The notes below the pieces were generated by a model. The model ran no database searches, was not told the DNA's origin, and saw only the letters and a program-made list of their open reading frames with translations. Of a stretch of 64,000 bases of DNA, positions 23,408 through 35,200 are shown piece after piece. This DNA is from Hypholoma sublateritium FD-334 SS-4. Lineage: Eukaryota; Basidiomycota; Agaricomycetes; Agaricales; Strophariaceae. Numbering within the stretch: position 1 is the first letter of the stretch; each line of letters starts with the position of its first letter. A program made the translations under genes and the position numbers. The DNA lies in contig KN817553.1 in assembly GCA_000827495.1 (NCBI GenBank), forward strand, positions 245,026-309,025, given 5' to 3'.

Positions 23408-24595
23408 ATGGCCCACCACACCACCCCCGCCATACCCTTAGCCCTAGAAACGATGTACCAGAACACGGCAAACTACGTGGCCGGCCGAAGCCTGCCCGGT
23501 CATGCACACCTTCGTCCTCCGAGGTCTCTCGCGGAGCTGAGCAACTACGGCCCGTCTTATTCGCGGAACTCGAGTTTCTCTTCCACTGCGAAAGCGTCTT
23601 CTTTTTCTAGCTACTCCGCAAAAGAAGAAAATCACTCCGAGCCCCAGCGCAGGTCGCGTCAGCGCAATCAGTCCTCAGCAGCGCTGAGCGGCCCCTTCTC
23701 TACCTATTCCACCCCATCTCCTCTGAGCAGCGCTCCTACTTTGTCCTCCCCATCCCCGTCGAACAGCGATTCTACTTTATACGCCCCATCGCCGTTGAGC
23801 GGCGCACCCACCTTATCCATCCCAACTCCACTGAACAGGACTTCGAGCACTTTATCCGCGTCCAGCCGCTATGCCAAAAACAGCGCTAGTAGCGAGACAC
23901 TCCCTGACACGTCGCTCGAGCATCAGGATGCCGATTTCCAGGCCTGTTGGGACTACTATGTCGCGGCAATCGTCCGCAATGCAAGTGTATTGAAGCACAT
24001 CGAGGTCAAGACACCTGGACTGCCTCGCTTCCCCGCCCGTGTTATCGAAATGGGCGGCAAAAACAACAGGACCGGTAAACCTAGATTGTTGTCTTTGTAC
24101 GAGTGCGGACTCAAAACCGCGCGGAGGGACATGTTGGTGCCCCCGGAAGAGTGCGTGTTCGCCTGCGAGCCGTGGAACAGGCCGGTGATATTTAAGATCA
24201 CGGTAAGCGCTGTACACCTATGACGTGCAAAATAGACGCTAATAGTTCTTGCAATCTTTTCAGTGGCCCGGACATAATACGATCGACCAGCGCTTTGATA
24301 TCGAAGAATTTACCAGTACTTCACGGGACAGTCTCACGAGGGAGACTGTGTGTTGTGCGCTTGCGATAGCGTATCATGATCTAACAAATGTGAGTGCCGC
24401 TCTGGTTGCTTCCATATGTAAACGACTTACAGGTTGTCCGTCTCACAGAATTTTTTGAACGGCATGTGCGATGGTACTTGCGACTGTGGCGTGCTTGGGG
24501 TTCAGTTTCCGCGGCTGTTGTTAGGAGATATCGTGCTCGACCCGGAAGATGGGACCTGGAATGCGAATATATCGTATCTGATCGGGAAGGAATAG
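23408..24595 (+). CDS. Unknown protein with Ser/Pro repeat region
   Basis: Three exons (23408-24202, 24264-24389, 24449-24595), all phase 0, give 355 residues. Residues about 50-155 are Ser/Thr/Pro-rich with imperfect repeats of the type PSPLSSAPTLSSPSP, PSPLSGAPTLSIPTP. The C-terminal 190 residues are ordered: ACWDYYVAAIVRNASVL, GLPRFPARVIEMGG, LVPPEECVFACEPWNRPV, and a last exon ending WNANISYLIGKE. I chose the acceptor at 24448 because it yields this sequence; the acceptor at 24432 gives an arginine-rich tail to 24633. TATAAGA at 23381 is only 27 bases before the ATG, so translation may start at the next Met (23453). I do not recognise the family. Confidence 0.65.
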
Positions 24596-26109
24596 ATATT
24601 GCACTTGCGCTGTTTGTACAAATGTTGTTTTGATATTGTTTTCGGGTTCTTCCTCGTTTATGTACTGATATCTGACGCTGGCGTTGTATTCCCATTGTGA
24701 TATTGAAAGTTGATTGAAGGTCCATATGATAATGACGTCCATCTAAATCCAAACAACGACAAAATGGTAGGACGGAGTACCACGTTCCGGGACTGGCGAG
24801 AGGTATTTGAAGTAATTTTGTCCAATAATTTGCATAGGAATACGGGTTTAATTTTTGATGGTCGAAGATGCATCCGTACCCAGCGTTCGTGGGCCTCGAA
24901 GTATTATCGCGAGCTTGAGACCGATGAAGCTGATCAAGAACAGAGACAGATGTGAACACACCCATCCCAATTTGGGCAATTATATACCTAATGCGGCAAC
25001 GGACAGTGGACCTGACGTCGTCATTTCTTCATCACAGGCCCAACATTCACACATCTGAAAATAACAGTCTTCACAATGCATCCTTCTAATGAATCAAAGC
25101 AAGTTTATCATTTAACATTCCTTCGCAGGACTGTGTTCATGCCTTTCAACAACCAGCACCTAACTAATAAAACCAATAGACAACCAGTTGCTAAAATCAC
25201 TCCAATATTATGATCAACAAAATCCACTGCATTGCATCAAAAGCTATTACAACTAGTCTACACCGAGATGATGATCAAGGATAACAAATGCCTTCCTTTC
25301 GAGCGCACAGTTGGCACCGTCACAAAAGAAAGCAAGCGCTAAAAAAGGGATTTCCAAAAATTGCTGAAAGCCGAAGCTTACAGACGGGTTCGGATGTATA
25401 ATTTGCAATCAGCAAAAAAACTGTGCCTCGGTAGAAACCTCACTGGCGACAGTACATGCCCGAGCACAAGAGATGGGGAATCGAAGCGGGGCACCCGGGC
25501 TTATATATGATCGGGAAATGGCGCACGGACCATGCGGGTGACCGCGCACACGCGAGCACGTGCTGAGCCTCCCCGGGGCCGGCTTCCGCTACCCGCGGCG
25601 CGCGCAGGGCTCGAACTTGGCTTGAACTTCCACTAACTCAACCACCATGCGCACAGGACGCGAAGTCTCTCACTCGTCGAGCAGCTGTAACGTCCATGAA
25701 TATGGACTTCGTCTTGCCTCATTTCGCCAGCTTTAGATAAGCCATTGCGGAAGCATCAGCATATATCCATCCGCGAAACGACGAGTGTGGCTACCACATA
25801 CTGCTCCAGAGGCCGCACGATCAGAACCCCGACGCACAGTGTCTCTCTGTAAGTCGACTTACCCTGTGCTTCATTTTGTAGCTGACCACCACGCGTAGCA
25901 ATTGGCTGGCTCGTGTCGTTGCTCGTGCATCATGCATCATGGCCACCCTCACGTCCGGGCTCGCTTTAAGGCATACACAGACCCGGAAACTATGCCTGCG
26001 CCAGCTTCATTTCCATCGCTATGACCATGAGCAGCCTCTGCAGCATCTTTGTGTCTATTCTAGCAGTCTACGGCCGCCGCGATGATGCCCCAAATGGCCC
26101 GAGTCCAGA
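24596..26109. other. Intergenic, no gene recognised
   Basis: Mixed sequence turning GC-rich near 25540-25620. No frame with recognisable content was found. The left end of the tandem 3-kb unit begins near 26110. Confidence 0.4.
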
Positions 26110-26548
26110 TGAGCTTGCGAAGCTGCCTCTGACGCCGCCCCAATGAAATACTGTGTATATCTACTGCGGAAATTTTTCTGCAATGCACGGCAGAGACAGT
26201 CCGCGGAACGTTGTAGTCAAGCACCTATGGTCCCGCTGCTGTCCAGGCTACAGTACCGCCAATTTCCATCCGTGCGCTGCTTAACCCGGGACCTTCATCT
26301 GTTGAACACCCACACGGCCATCGTCATCCGCAAAGTATGTTGAATGCGCGATCGCTCTGCGCAGCATGGGATGTATGTATAGTCTCTTTTTCGACGATAT
26401 GTATATTTTGAGTCTGACTATATCTGCTTGATAAAAATCAGCGGTGCGTATCCGTTGAGACAATTGTCTGCGTTTCTGATCCGCCGTGGCTGCGTCCGTC
26501 CATGGGTGCTGCGATCGATGCATCATGTTGCGACCATCAAGTTTGAGT

Positions 26549-26684
26549 GATTAATCGAAATAGGTGCTACATAATGTACGCCGTATTTTCACATACTACC
26601 TATCTTGCCCGACGTCAGGATTAAGCGATTAATCGAAACTACATAATGTACACCGTACTTTCACATCCGACCTATTTCGTAAAT
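26549..26684. repeat. Direct repeat upstream of membrane protein A
   Basis: Two copies of a roughly 55-base segment starting GATTAATCGAAA and containing ACATAATGTAC and TTTTCACAT/CTTTCACAT occur with a period of about 78 bases immediately before the start of the unit A gene. They could contain paired regulatory sites or be a simple local duplication. The arrangement is not seen in unit B. Confidence 0.6.
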
Positions 26685-26723
26685 CTATTGGCTCCCGTCG
26701 CTAAGTTCTTGTGCCCCTTTTCC

Positions 26724-27467
26724 ATGTCAAGCACAATCAACATAACTATCTTACAGACCAGTCTGAGTTCCGAGGGGTCAGCGACAAACAGTCCACCGAC
26801 GCCTTTCCCGCTCGCCGGCGATGAAGCATTGACGAGCTCGGACTCCATCACGCAGACGTCAACCAAGACAGTCGTTTTTCCATCGACTTCTCCCTCGCCA
26901 GATGCCCCAGCCGGACCATCACGCAAGCTATCGACTTCATCTACGGGCGCGCTGGCTGGAGGAGTGTGCGGTGGCGCCCTCCTTCTTGCGGTACTTGCTT
27001 TTTTCCTCTTGAGGCGGCGAAGGCGCCGCCGTGCCGAACGCCCACATATTCTCCCGGAACTCGCCCCAGCACCGTATACCCGTATGCCTTCGGAAAACGG
27101 CTTTGATCCTGCGGATCGCGCTGCCGCGGTTCCACTGCAGGCGAATGGAGTTCAACACAAGACGCGGAGAGGCAAATTCGCGCGACGGGCCGCANTCCAC
27201 CGCCCCGGGGCACCAGCTAGCTTACAGCGCACCAACAGAAAACGGGCTGCGCGCACGGTGCCGCCTAGAGAGGTGAATGCGGCGGATGCAAGGGGGCCTC
27301 CACAGGAAAGTTCACGAGAGGCACTTTTGGCGCAGGAAGTAATCGCGCTACGCATGCGGATTAGGGTGATGGAGGGCCTGAACGGCGAAGGTCCAGGTAG
27401 CAGACGTGCGAGCGCCTCAGTGTCGGACGCGCCGCCTGATTATGAAGACGCCGGGATACCATTGTGA
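26724..27467 (+). CDS. Single-pass membrane protein, unit A copy
   Basis: A 247-residue frame from the ATG at 26724; an in-frame ATG at 26646 would add 26 residues. A Ser/Thr/Pro-rich N-terminal half, probably extracellular and O-glycosylated, leads to one transmembrane helix (about residues 73-96, GALAGGVCGGALLLAVLAFF) stopped by seven or more arginines, predicting a cytoplasmic C terminus. The tail has a short helical stretch (REALLAQEVIALRMRIRVME) and ends SDAPPDYEDAGIPL, with a PPxY motif able to bind WW domains. The layout recalls fungal single-pass sensor-like proteins (Mid2- or SKG6-type), but no such domain is certain. One N lies at 27195. A near-copy lies at 30389-31199. Confidence 0.7.
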   Translation: MSSTINITILQTSLSSEGSATNSPPTPFPLAGDEALTSSDSITQTSTKTVVFPSTSPSPDAPAGPSRKLSTSSTGALAGGVCGGALLLAVLAFFLLRRRRRRRAERPHILPELAPAPYTRMPSENGFDPADRAAAVPLQANGVQHKTRRGKFARRAAXHRPGAPASLQRTNRKRAARTVPPREVNAADARGPPQESSREALLAQEVIALRMRIRVMEGLNGEGPGSRRASASVSDAPPDYEDAGIPL

Positions 27468-30388
27468 GACCGAGGAGAGATCGAGCTGGAATTTCAGTTG
27501 AAATTTCATTGCGTAAGTACCGATGTTGNGCGTCCTGTCTTTATATCNACGCGTGAGTTTGTGCTAATTGCGACTATGCAACAGCCACACGCACCGAATG
27601 ATGTTCCTAGGACAATCCCTCCATCGCCAAATCGCCAAATCGTGCGCCAACTACGCAATACAGGACCCCAGTGCGCGCCGCGGATTTTCCATTCCGCAGA
27701 CTCAGTAAGGAATGCAAGCAGCTGGAANATCGGTGTACAGGCCATTGTATGNGATTGTGCTCCNACATACAGGTGTCAGGATTAACAGGGCAGAGGATAG
27801 ACAGCGANNCGGCANCAAGGCCGACGAAGAATGACTNCGATGAACGCCGAACAAATTATATGCGTTTGGCTTGTCAAACGATGCGCATCTTGTTCGCCGT
27901 GGACGGTGTAACTGATGCCAGTTCGCGAGCGAACCGCCCCGCCGGTTAAACACGCAANTCGTTTCAAGGTCCCACAGTGATTGGCACTACCGACGTAGTC
28001 CGTGAGGTGATTATTCGCTGCATATATCTTAGCTCCCGCAGCGACCGAAAGTCATGTACTGCACGCACCGATTAAATAGACGTCGTCTTGCTGGCGCATC
28101 CAGAGTCTATGCTTGTCGGAACCATAGCTCGTTCAGATGCATTCAAGGGTGCCTCGGGCGTGCTCCCCACGGGATGCGTGAGGGTGGAATCAGCGCAGGT
28201 GTTTGGGGCGGCGAGGCGCTTGGGGCATGTACATCGTTGTCTCGGGCCGCGTATAGATCATGCATTAAAATCGACGAGAAGACAGGGAGGATCCTATTTT
28301 GCGCGACGGAATGTACGGGTCAGAAGGAAACTATCTGATGACTATGGCGGTGTGCTCACCAGATGAATGTATCTCCACCACTCCAAAGAATCGCTGAGAT
28401 ACTCAGCGCCCGGTCGCGTGCTTTGAGGTACGCAGAGCGCCTACCCCTGTAGGCGGCGACGCGCCTTCAGAGTCCGCTTTCGATGGATATGTAGAATGGG
28501 TGTCACCCGAAAGGCCCGTTCGCGGATACATTCAGAGGCAGGAGCAGCGGGGTACGGGGAGCAGATGCGGCGAAAGGGCAGACGATGGCAGCGCCAGATC
28601 TCGAACGCGGGACGTGTGGGGTTAATCAGTGCGTACGGTTGACCAGTCCTCGCCATGATGGGACGGAAGGGTAGATAAGAACGCACAAGCCATTGACGGG
28701 CGGTGGTGTTGACGGCCTATTTTACGGGCTCTTGCGGACGATGGGCTTTTGTTGGCCTTCGTAGTTTCAGTCCGCCTCTAGAAAGCCGTCGGTGGCGAGC
28801 AAACGGCGGATTGTAGGCTGCAGAATGGTGGAGGTATTACCCAAGTATTACCTCGGGACGAGAGGTGATGTCTGTCGGCAGCGAGGGGGCGCGTTGTTTG
28901 GTCCACCGCCGCCACCAAATAAATATCGAGGCGGGCCGCGCCGACCGGCTGTCAATGTTTCAACGACCTCGTTCACTCCTGAGACCATTCATACAAAATA
29001 ACCGTGGAGACAGTCTATGTGGAACTTCGTTGTTGAAAGCCTATAACACTGCTGCCGTTAGTGGGCTCCACTGTATTTTCAGTATTAACACAATGCTAAC
29101 AGGGCCCAGGCTATCTGACTTCTGCCCATTCTCATTCGTGCACTGCCTAGGGAAAACATGCACAGCGGAAACGATATGCGGAACTTTGTCGTCAAACGGA
29201 TAGATCACCACGGCTATGCCACAGACTCAGTGTAAGCTCACTCATATCTTTCTGTATGCGTGCTAATTGGATGCTAGCATGCTATAGTACCGCTGACTTC
29301 CATGCGTGCACTGCTCAATTCGGCTCCTTCATCTGTTGAACACGCACATGGCCACCGACATTCAACAAAGAATGTCAAATGGCGATCTTTTGAATCAAAT
29401 TATGACCCGTGTTCGATCAAGGTCGGTGCGCTCGAGTGCATCTCTGGGTAAGATAGCTGTCCGCGTTCCGATCAGTCGTGACTCGGTCCGTCCATGGACA
29501 TCGCTCGACTCGTTTCGCTGTCCGACCGTTCAGCGAGATCCACAATACACACCATAATCGCAGGCCGCCCTTTCGGGACTCTTGATCTTCCTGGCTGTAC
29601 GCTACACGGCCCTTAAAACTGCCAAGCGGCTTCGGATGGGCATCGACCGGCGCCGGCGGACCATCCGACACTCGTGGCTGCGTTCCCGCCTCCGATAGCA
29701 CTGTATATATCGATGCATAGTAGCCATATCTATGAAGCTATGCACTGCCTTCCAACCCACTAATCTAAGGCGAAGACTCCGATATTGCGTGGCCCTTCCA
29801 CATGCAGCCTAAGCTCCAACAATGCATCAAGTGACTCGCTTTAGCAAGAACTGATCGATGGGTAGAACTAAGAATCTGTCAACATGGATCGTCGGGAGAG
29901 ATATACGTCAACTGCGGCCCCGAGGCCACAGTGGATCCACCAAGTTTCACACTACTACACAAAAGGTGTGCATCGATCGTTTTCTCCGGTTGATTGTTGT
30001 GTCCTTATCTCCTTGCCTATTACAAGTGGTTAAACATGTGCGTACTCTACGAATGTAGGGACCTCTCCACACCTTTAGCTGGTCTGGCAAGGCTAATTCC
30101 TGTTGGTTGTCACCATCCCATAGCTCCACAAAAAAAGAGAGCAGATGTCGTATTGAGATGCCAACAAAGGGCACTCCTTGTCTGCCGATGCATTGGACAG
30201 CTTCGACATTCGAAATGTGTATCATACGGCAACCATCAAGTTTGAGCGACATTATGTGCGCTCATAACATACTTAAAACATGTCGTATTTTTTGAACCCG
30301 ACCATAGTATAAACAGGCTTTTTCACCAGCGGTCCACCTCATCAAAGTTTGGTGGGCGGGCCACCTATTGTGCCACATCAGCGCTAGC
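27468..30388. other. Non-coding part of duplicated units
   Basis: No convincing gene. It holds the 3' half of unit A including the extra 546-bp segment (28145-28690), the first inverted-repeat motif (28897-28919) and the 5' part of unit B. Several N calls at 27529-27958 limit reading. Confidence 0.5.
28897..28919. repeat. Inverted-repeat motif, copy 1
   Basis: TTTGGT, an 11-base GC-rich spacer, then ACCAAA. It is preceded by GCGCGTTG and followed within about 15 bases by GCGGGCCGCGCCGACCGG. The same arrangement occurs at 32046, 37984 and 39988. Confidence 0.75.
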
Positions 30389-31199
30389 ATGGCAACCTCC
30401 TTCACGACATTCGATGCCGGCCCCTCAACTGCGACAATATTCAGTGCCAGTACAGACACCTCGAGTTCGGTATCTGATGTTAGGTCAACAGTGACGAGCA
30501 GTCCACATACGACTTCCGCACTCACCAAAAATGGGTCTACGACGAGCAGTTGGACGACTTCCGGCAGTCGTTTCTCCGACGATTTCTCCCTCGGCAACAC
30601 TTTCCCTGACATCAGAAGCACCAGCCGCTCCAACAACCGGCGCATCACACAAGCCCTCGAAGGGAGCGCTGGCAGGAGGAGTATGCGGTGGTGTCCTCCT
30701 TCTTGCGCTCCTTGCTTTTTTCCTCTTGAGGCGGCGAAGGCGCCGGCGTGCCGAACGTCCACAAATTCCCCCGGAGCTCGCCCCAGCGCCGTTTACCCGT
30801 ATGCCTTCGGAAAACGGCCTTCATCCGGCAGATCGCCCTGCCGCAGTTGGAGTTAGAGCGGATCCACCGCAGGCCAATGGAGTTCAGCACAAGACTTGGA
30901 GAGGCAAATTCGCGCGACGGGCCGCATTCCAACGCCCCTGGGCACCAACTAGTTCACAGAGCACCAACGAGAAACGGACTGCGCGCAGGGTGCCGCCTAG
31001 AGAGGAGAATGCGGCGGAGGCAAGTGTGCTTCCACAGGAAAGTTCGCGAGAGGCACTTTTGGCGCAGGAAGTAATCGCGCTACGTATGCGGATTAGGGTG
31101 ATGGAGGGCTTGAACGGCGAAGGTCCGGGTAGCAGACGTGCAAGCGCCTCAGTGTCGGATGCGCCGCCTGATTATGAAGACGCCGGGATACCATTATGA
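30389..31199 (+). pseudogene. Membrane protein, unit B copy, frame-shifted
   Basis: Paralogue of 26724-27467. From the ATG at 30389 the frame gives a Ser/Thr-rich N terminus (MATSFTTFDAGPSTATIFSA), but the transmembrane and tail part (GALAGGVCGGVLLLALLAFF, then the arginine cluster and APPDYEDAGIPL) lies in another frame, open from 30531. The change of frame falls at about 30560-30580, where unit A has two more bases next to the shared CAGTCGTTT. Either a deletion has split this copy or translation starts lower down. The downstream part is well conserved including the PPxY tail, and the copy has a few extra codons after the arginine cluster. Function unknown. Confidence 0.6.
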
Positions 31200-32045
31200 G
31201 GCTGAGGAAGAGTTCGAGCTGGAATTTCATTGCGTAAGGACCGTGTTGGGTGTCCACGCGTGAGTTTGTGCTAATTGCAATTATACAACAGCCACACGCA
31301 CTGAATGCTGTTCCTAGGACAGTCACTCCATCGCCAAATCGCGCGCCAACTACGCAATCCAGGACCTCAGTGCGCGCCGCGGATTTTCCGTCCCGCAGAC
31401 TAAGTAGGGAGTACAGGCAGCTGGAAGATCGGTGTACGAGCCATTGTATGAGATTGTAATCCAACATACAGGTGTCAGGATTAATAAGGGCAGAGGATAG
31501 CCAGCGAAGAAGGTCGACCAAGAACGACCACCATGAACGCCGAACGAATTATATGCGTTTGGCTTGTCAAACCTTGTTCGCCGTGGACGGATGCTGCCAG
31601 TTCGCGAGCGAACCGCCGAGCCGGTTAAACACGCAATCCGTTTCGATCGCGAGGTCCCATACACAATTGGCACTGCAGCCAACTTGTCGACGTTGTCTGT
31701 GATGTGATGGATTTACTCCCGAACAGCGCAAGGGGGGCCTCGAGCGTCTGCGAACTATATTAGCTCCCAGAGGGACCAAAAATTATGCACTGTACGTACC
31801 GATTAAATAGATGTTTTCTTGAGGCTGGCGCCATTCAGAGCTATTCAGAGTCGATATTGTCGGAACCATTTGGAAACCATAGCTCGTTCAGATGCATTCC
31901 ATTGGCGGATTGTGGTGTTGGCGGCCTATGAGTCATGGCTCTTTTACGGGTACTCGCAGACGTTGGCCTTTTTGGAGGCCGCAGAACGGCGGAGGCACCA
32001 CCTGTCCGCGGCGACAGCGCGTAGGGGCGCGTTGTTTTCGCGTTG

Positions 32046-32062
32046 TTTGGTCCCCTACCAAA
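32046..32062. repeat. Inverted-repeat motif, copy 2 (short spacer)
   Basis: TTTGGT, a 5-base spacer, then ACCAAA, followed by the GGACCGCGCCGACCGG context. It differs from the other three copies in its spacer, 5 instead of 11 bases. Confidence 0.7.
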
Positions 32063-32107
32063 TAGAGATTTCGCGGCGGACCGCGCCGACCGGCTTCACT
32101 CGCAGAC

Positions 32108-32143
32108 CACTCATACAAAACAAATCACTCATACAAAACAAAT
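32108..32143. repeat. Perfect 18-bp tandem repeat
   Basis: Two adjacent exact copies of CACTCATACAAAACAAAT. The corresponding place in unit A has one related copy (CATTCATACAAAATAA near 28988), so the duplication is specific to unit B. Confidence 0.8.
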
Positions 32144-32265
32144 GTCTGGCAGGCTACAAAGATATTGTGTTCGTACCCATGTTAAATAGCGATAACACAA
32201 GTTAAGTACACCGGTGCAAGCACCACATATTCACTGCAGGTACAAAACTAGAAGGACACTCGAGA

Positions 32266-35200
32266 CTACCTTGCTTTTCGAAGGGCCATCAGCGATACCG
32301 TCACTATTCCCGCGAGGCCGACAAGAATCCACCCTGAATAATCTCTAAAGGGGCGCTCCGGATTGGCTGGATCGCCGCGCCGCGAATGACAGGGCGTTGC
32401 GTTCGTGCCTAAAGTCGGCGGTGTCCGTGTGGCGCGCCCCCGCGCGTCGCTAGGAACTTGGTCGCCCGAAGCAGGAGTGGCAGGATAGACGCCAGATTTC
32501 ATGGCAGGCGAAGGCGTCCGTTCAGTACTGGCGCTGGCTGCCGGTGGTCCGCGCTGGGCAGCCGGGACCGGAGCGGCGACGGCGGCTGCACGCGCGCGTG
32601 CCCCAGCTACTGGGCGCACGACGTAAACGGGTGCATCCGTCTCGCTTTCAGCTACCGCAGCGGCGACATTTGCCTCGACGACTGCGCGTACCCCATTCGC
32701 GGCGGCGCACATATGCGCCGGCCGAGGTGTGTCCACACCCTTATGCGCCACAGCACTAACCGCCCACGGGTTCGCCTCATACGGCCCGCATTCAGGCGGG
32801 ACAGCCACGGGCGCATCTTCCACCGTGTACGCCGCCCTCGCCTGCGAGCCTACGATGGTCCACGACTCGTCCGCGTCCGACTGAATCTGCCGCAGCGGCG
32901 CGTCGACGACACGGTCTTCGTGCGCGCTGACGATCGGCTGCTCCGCCTTGTCAGATGCTGTGGAGATCCTCATGGGGCTGGCCGGCGGCCTCTCGACCAG
33001 GACGGCCGAGAACGCGGGGTCTGGGAGGGTAGCCAGGGNAGGCGTGAGATGTGTGGATGCGGCAGCGTGGCGGTCACCAGAACAAGCTTCCGTAGCGGTG
33101 GCGACATCAGGAGTAGGGCGGGCATCGATTATCACGGAGGCGGCATCGTCGATGGAGTCCTCAGCTCTTTCTTGGGTGATCTGCGCGGCGGGTACGACGA
33201 CGGGTGGCAGACCTTCCGCAGGCAGAATAACGTCCTCGAAAGGACTCGCTGATCGCGTGGCAGGCTCTTCGACTACCGGGCCGACTATAGCCTTCGGCTC
33301 CTCTACATAGTCGGACGCAGAAGCGTTCCCGAAAGGACTTGCCACCCGCTCGTGGACTANGCCGTCTATCACCAGCGGGTCTCCAGGAGCCTCTTCTTCT
33401 GCGTGTTCGGAAGAGTCGACATCCACAGATGGACTGGANAGGAGCGCGTGTGCAGCGCCGCCACCTTCCGCGGATCCGACCCCTACTTCAGGGAGCTCGA
33501 GCGAGGCTCCGTCTGCGAAAGAGCCGACGCGCGCGTGTTCAGCGTCTACCGGTGGTCCGCACTGCGCATCTAGGACGGGAGCGGCGACGGCGGCTGCGCG
33601 CGCGCGTGCCTCAGCTGCTGGGTGCGCGATGTCGGCGGGTGCATCCGTCTCGCTTTCAACCGCCGCAGCATCGACAACCGCCTCGTCNGCTGCGCGTACC
33701 CTGTCCGCGCCCTCATTCCCCACAGCACTAGCCACATCCCCCGCAGCGCCGTCTATCGTGTACGCCACCGCCGCCGCCTGCGCGTCCACGATCGTCCACA
33801 GCTCGTCCGCGTCACGCTGTGCCAGCGGCACGTCGACGACACGGTCCGCGTCCGCGCTGACGATCAGCCGCTGAGCTCTCTCCCCATCAGATTCCGTAGA
33901 TATTTTCACGGGGCTGACCGGAGGCTCCTCGACCAGGACGGCCGAGAACGCGGGGTGCGGGAGGACAGCCAGGGAGGGCGTGGGGTATGTGGATGCGGCG
34001 GCGTGGTGGCCACCCGCATGAGCTTCCTCGGCGGGGACCGAGACGCCGGTGGCGATATCAGGCGCAGGGCGGGCATCGNCTGTCACGGGGGCGGCATCAT
34101 CGAAGGGGTTCGCGGTTNGCTCCTGAGCGTTCTGTGCGGCGGGTTCAACAGCGAGCGTATCAGCGACGGGCACATCGACGACGGGAAGTGGATCTTCCGC
34201 AAGAATCATGTCCTCGAAGGGACTCATCGATCGCACAACAGGCCCTTCGACTACCAGGTCGACCATAGCCTTCGGCTCCTCTACGTAGTCGGATGGGGAA
34301 GCGTCCGCGAAAGGCCCCGCCGACTGCTCGTGGACCGCGGTATTTATCGCCAACGGGCCTCCAAGAGCCTGTTCCGTGTATTCGGAGCAGTCAGCTCGCT
34401 CTTGGGCGATCTGCGCGGCGGGTATGACAGCGTGTGCATCGACAATGAACGGCGGATCTTCCGCAGGCAGAATAACATCCTCAAAAGGATGCGTCGATCG
34501 CGCGGCAGGCTCTTCGACTACGGGGTCGACCATAGTCTTCGGCTCCTCTACAAAGTCGGACGCAGAAGCATCAGTAAAGGGGCTCGCAGCCCGCTCGTGG
34601 ACTACAGCGTCTATCGCCAACGGGTCTCCAGCGACCTCTTCTTCTGCGTGTTCGGGGGAGTCGATATCCACAGATGGACTGGAAAGGAGCGCGTATGCAG
34701 CGGCGTCACCTTCCGCGGATCCGGCACCTACTTCAGGGACCTCGAGCGAGAGCGAGGCTTCGTCCGCAAAAGGGCCGAGTACGCCTCCGTGTCCAGTGTC
34801 GTCGACGTCCACGGCCGCAGCAGAGAGCCCATCACCGAGTTCTTGCGAGACCGGGTGCACGATGTTAGCGGCTGCAGCCATCTCGCTTTCAACCGCCGCA
34901 TCGTCGACGTTCGCCTCGTCGACTGCGCGTACCCCGTCCGCGCCCTCATGCCCCACAGCACTAACCGCCCACGGGTCCGCCCCGTACAGCCCAAATTCAC
35001 GAGCCACATCTGCCACCACACCTTCCACCGTGTGCGCCGCCGCCGCCGCCCCAGCCGGCGCATCCACGATCGTCCACAGCTCGTCCGGGTCGGACTTTAT
35101 CTGCCGCAGCGGCGCGCCGGCGACGCGGTCTTCGTCCGCGCTGACGATCAGCTGCTCCGCTCCTGCCTTGTCGGATTCCGTAGAAATTGTCATAGGGCAG

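Larger units (their letters stand above)
26110..29010 (+). repeat. Tandem segmental duplication, unit A
   Basis: Left unit of a direct duplication. Landmarks shared in order with unit B: CTTCATCTGTTGAACAC (26290 and 29325), ACCATCAAGTTTGAG (26533 and 30231), the membrane-protein gene, TGAGTTTGTGCTAATTGC (27552 and 31261), ACCGATTAAATAGA (28065 and 31799), CTCGTTCAGATGCATTC (28129 and 31883) and the inverted-repeat motif at 28897 (32046). Divergence is moderate. Unit A carries an extra 546 bp (about 28145-28690) not in unit B. Boundaries are approximate. Confidence 0.8.
29150..32120 (+). repeat. Tandem segmental duplication, unit B
   Basis: Right unit of the direct duplication; landmarks are listed under unit A. 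It lacks the 546-bp segment of unit A: the sequence runs from GATGCATTC directly into CATTGGCGG at about 31905. It contains the second membrane-protein copy and the short-spacer version of the inverted-repeat motif. Confidence 0.8.
31200..32265. other. Non-coding 3' part of unit B
   Basis: Matches the non-coding part of unit A; no gene seen. It ends just before the stop codon of the large minus-strand gene. Confidence 0.5.
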
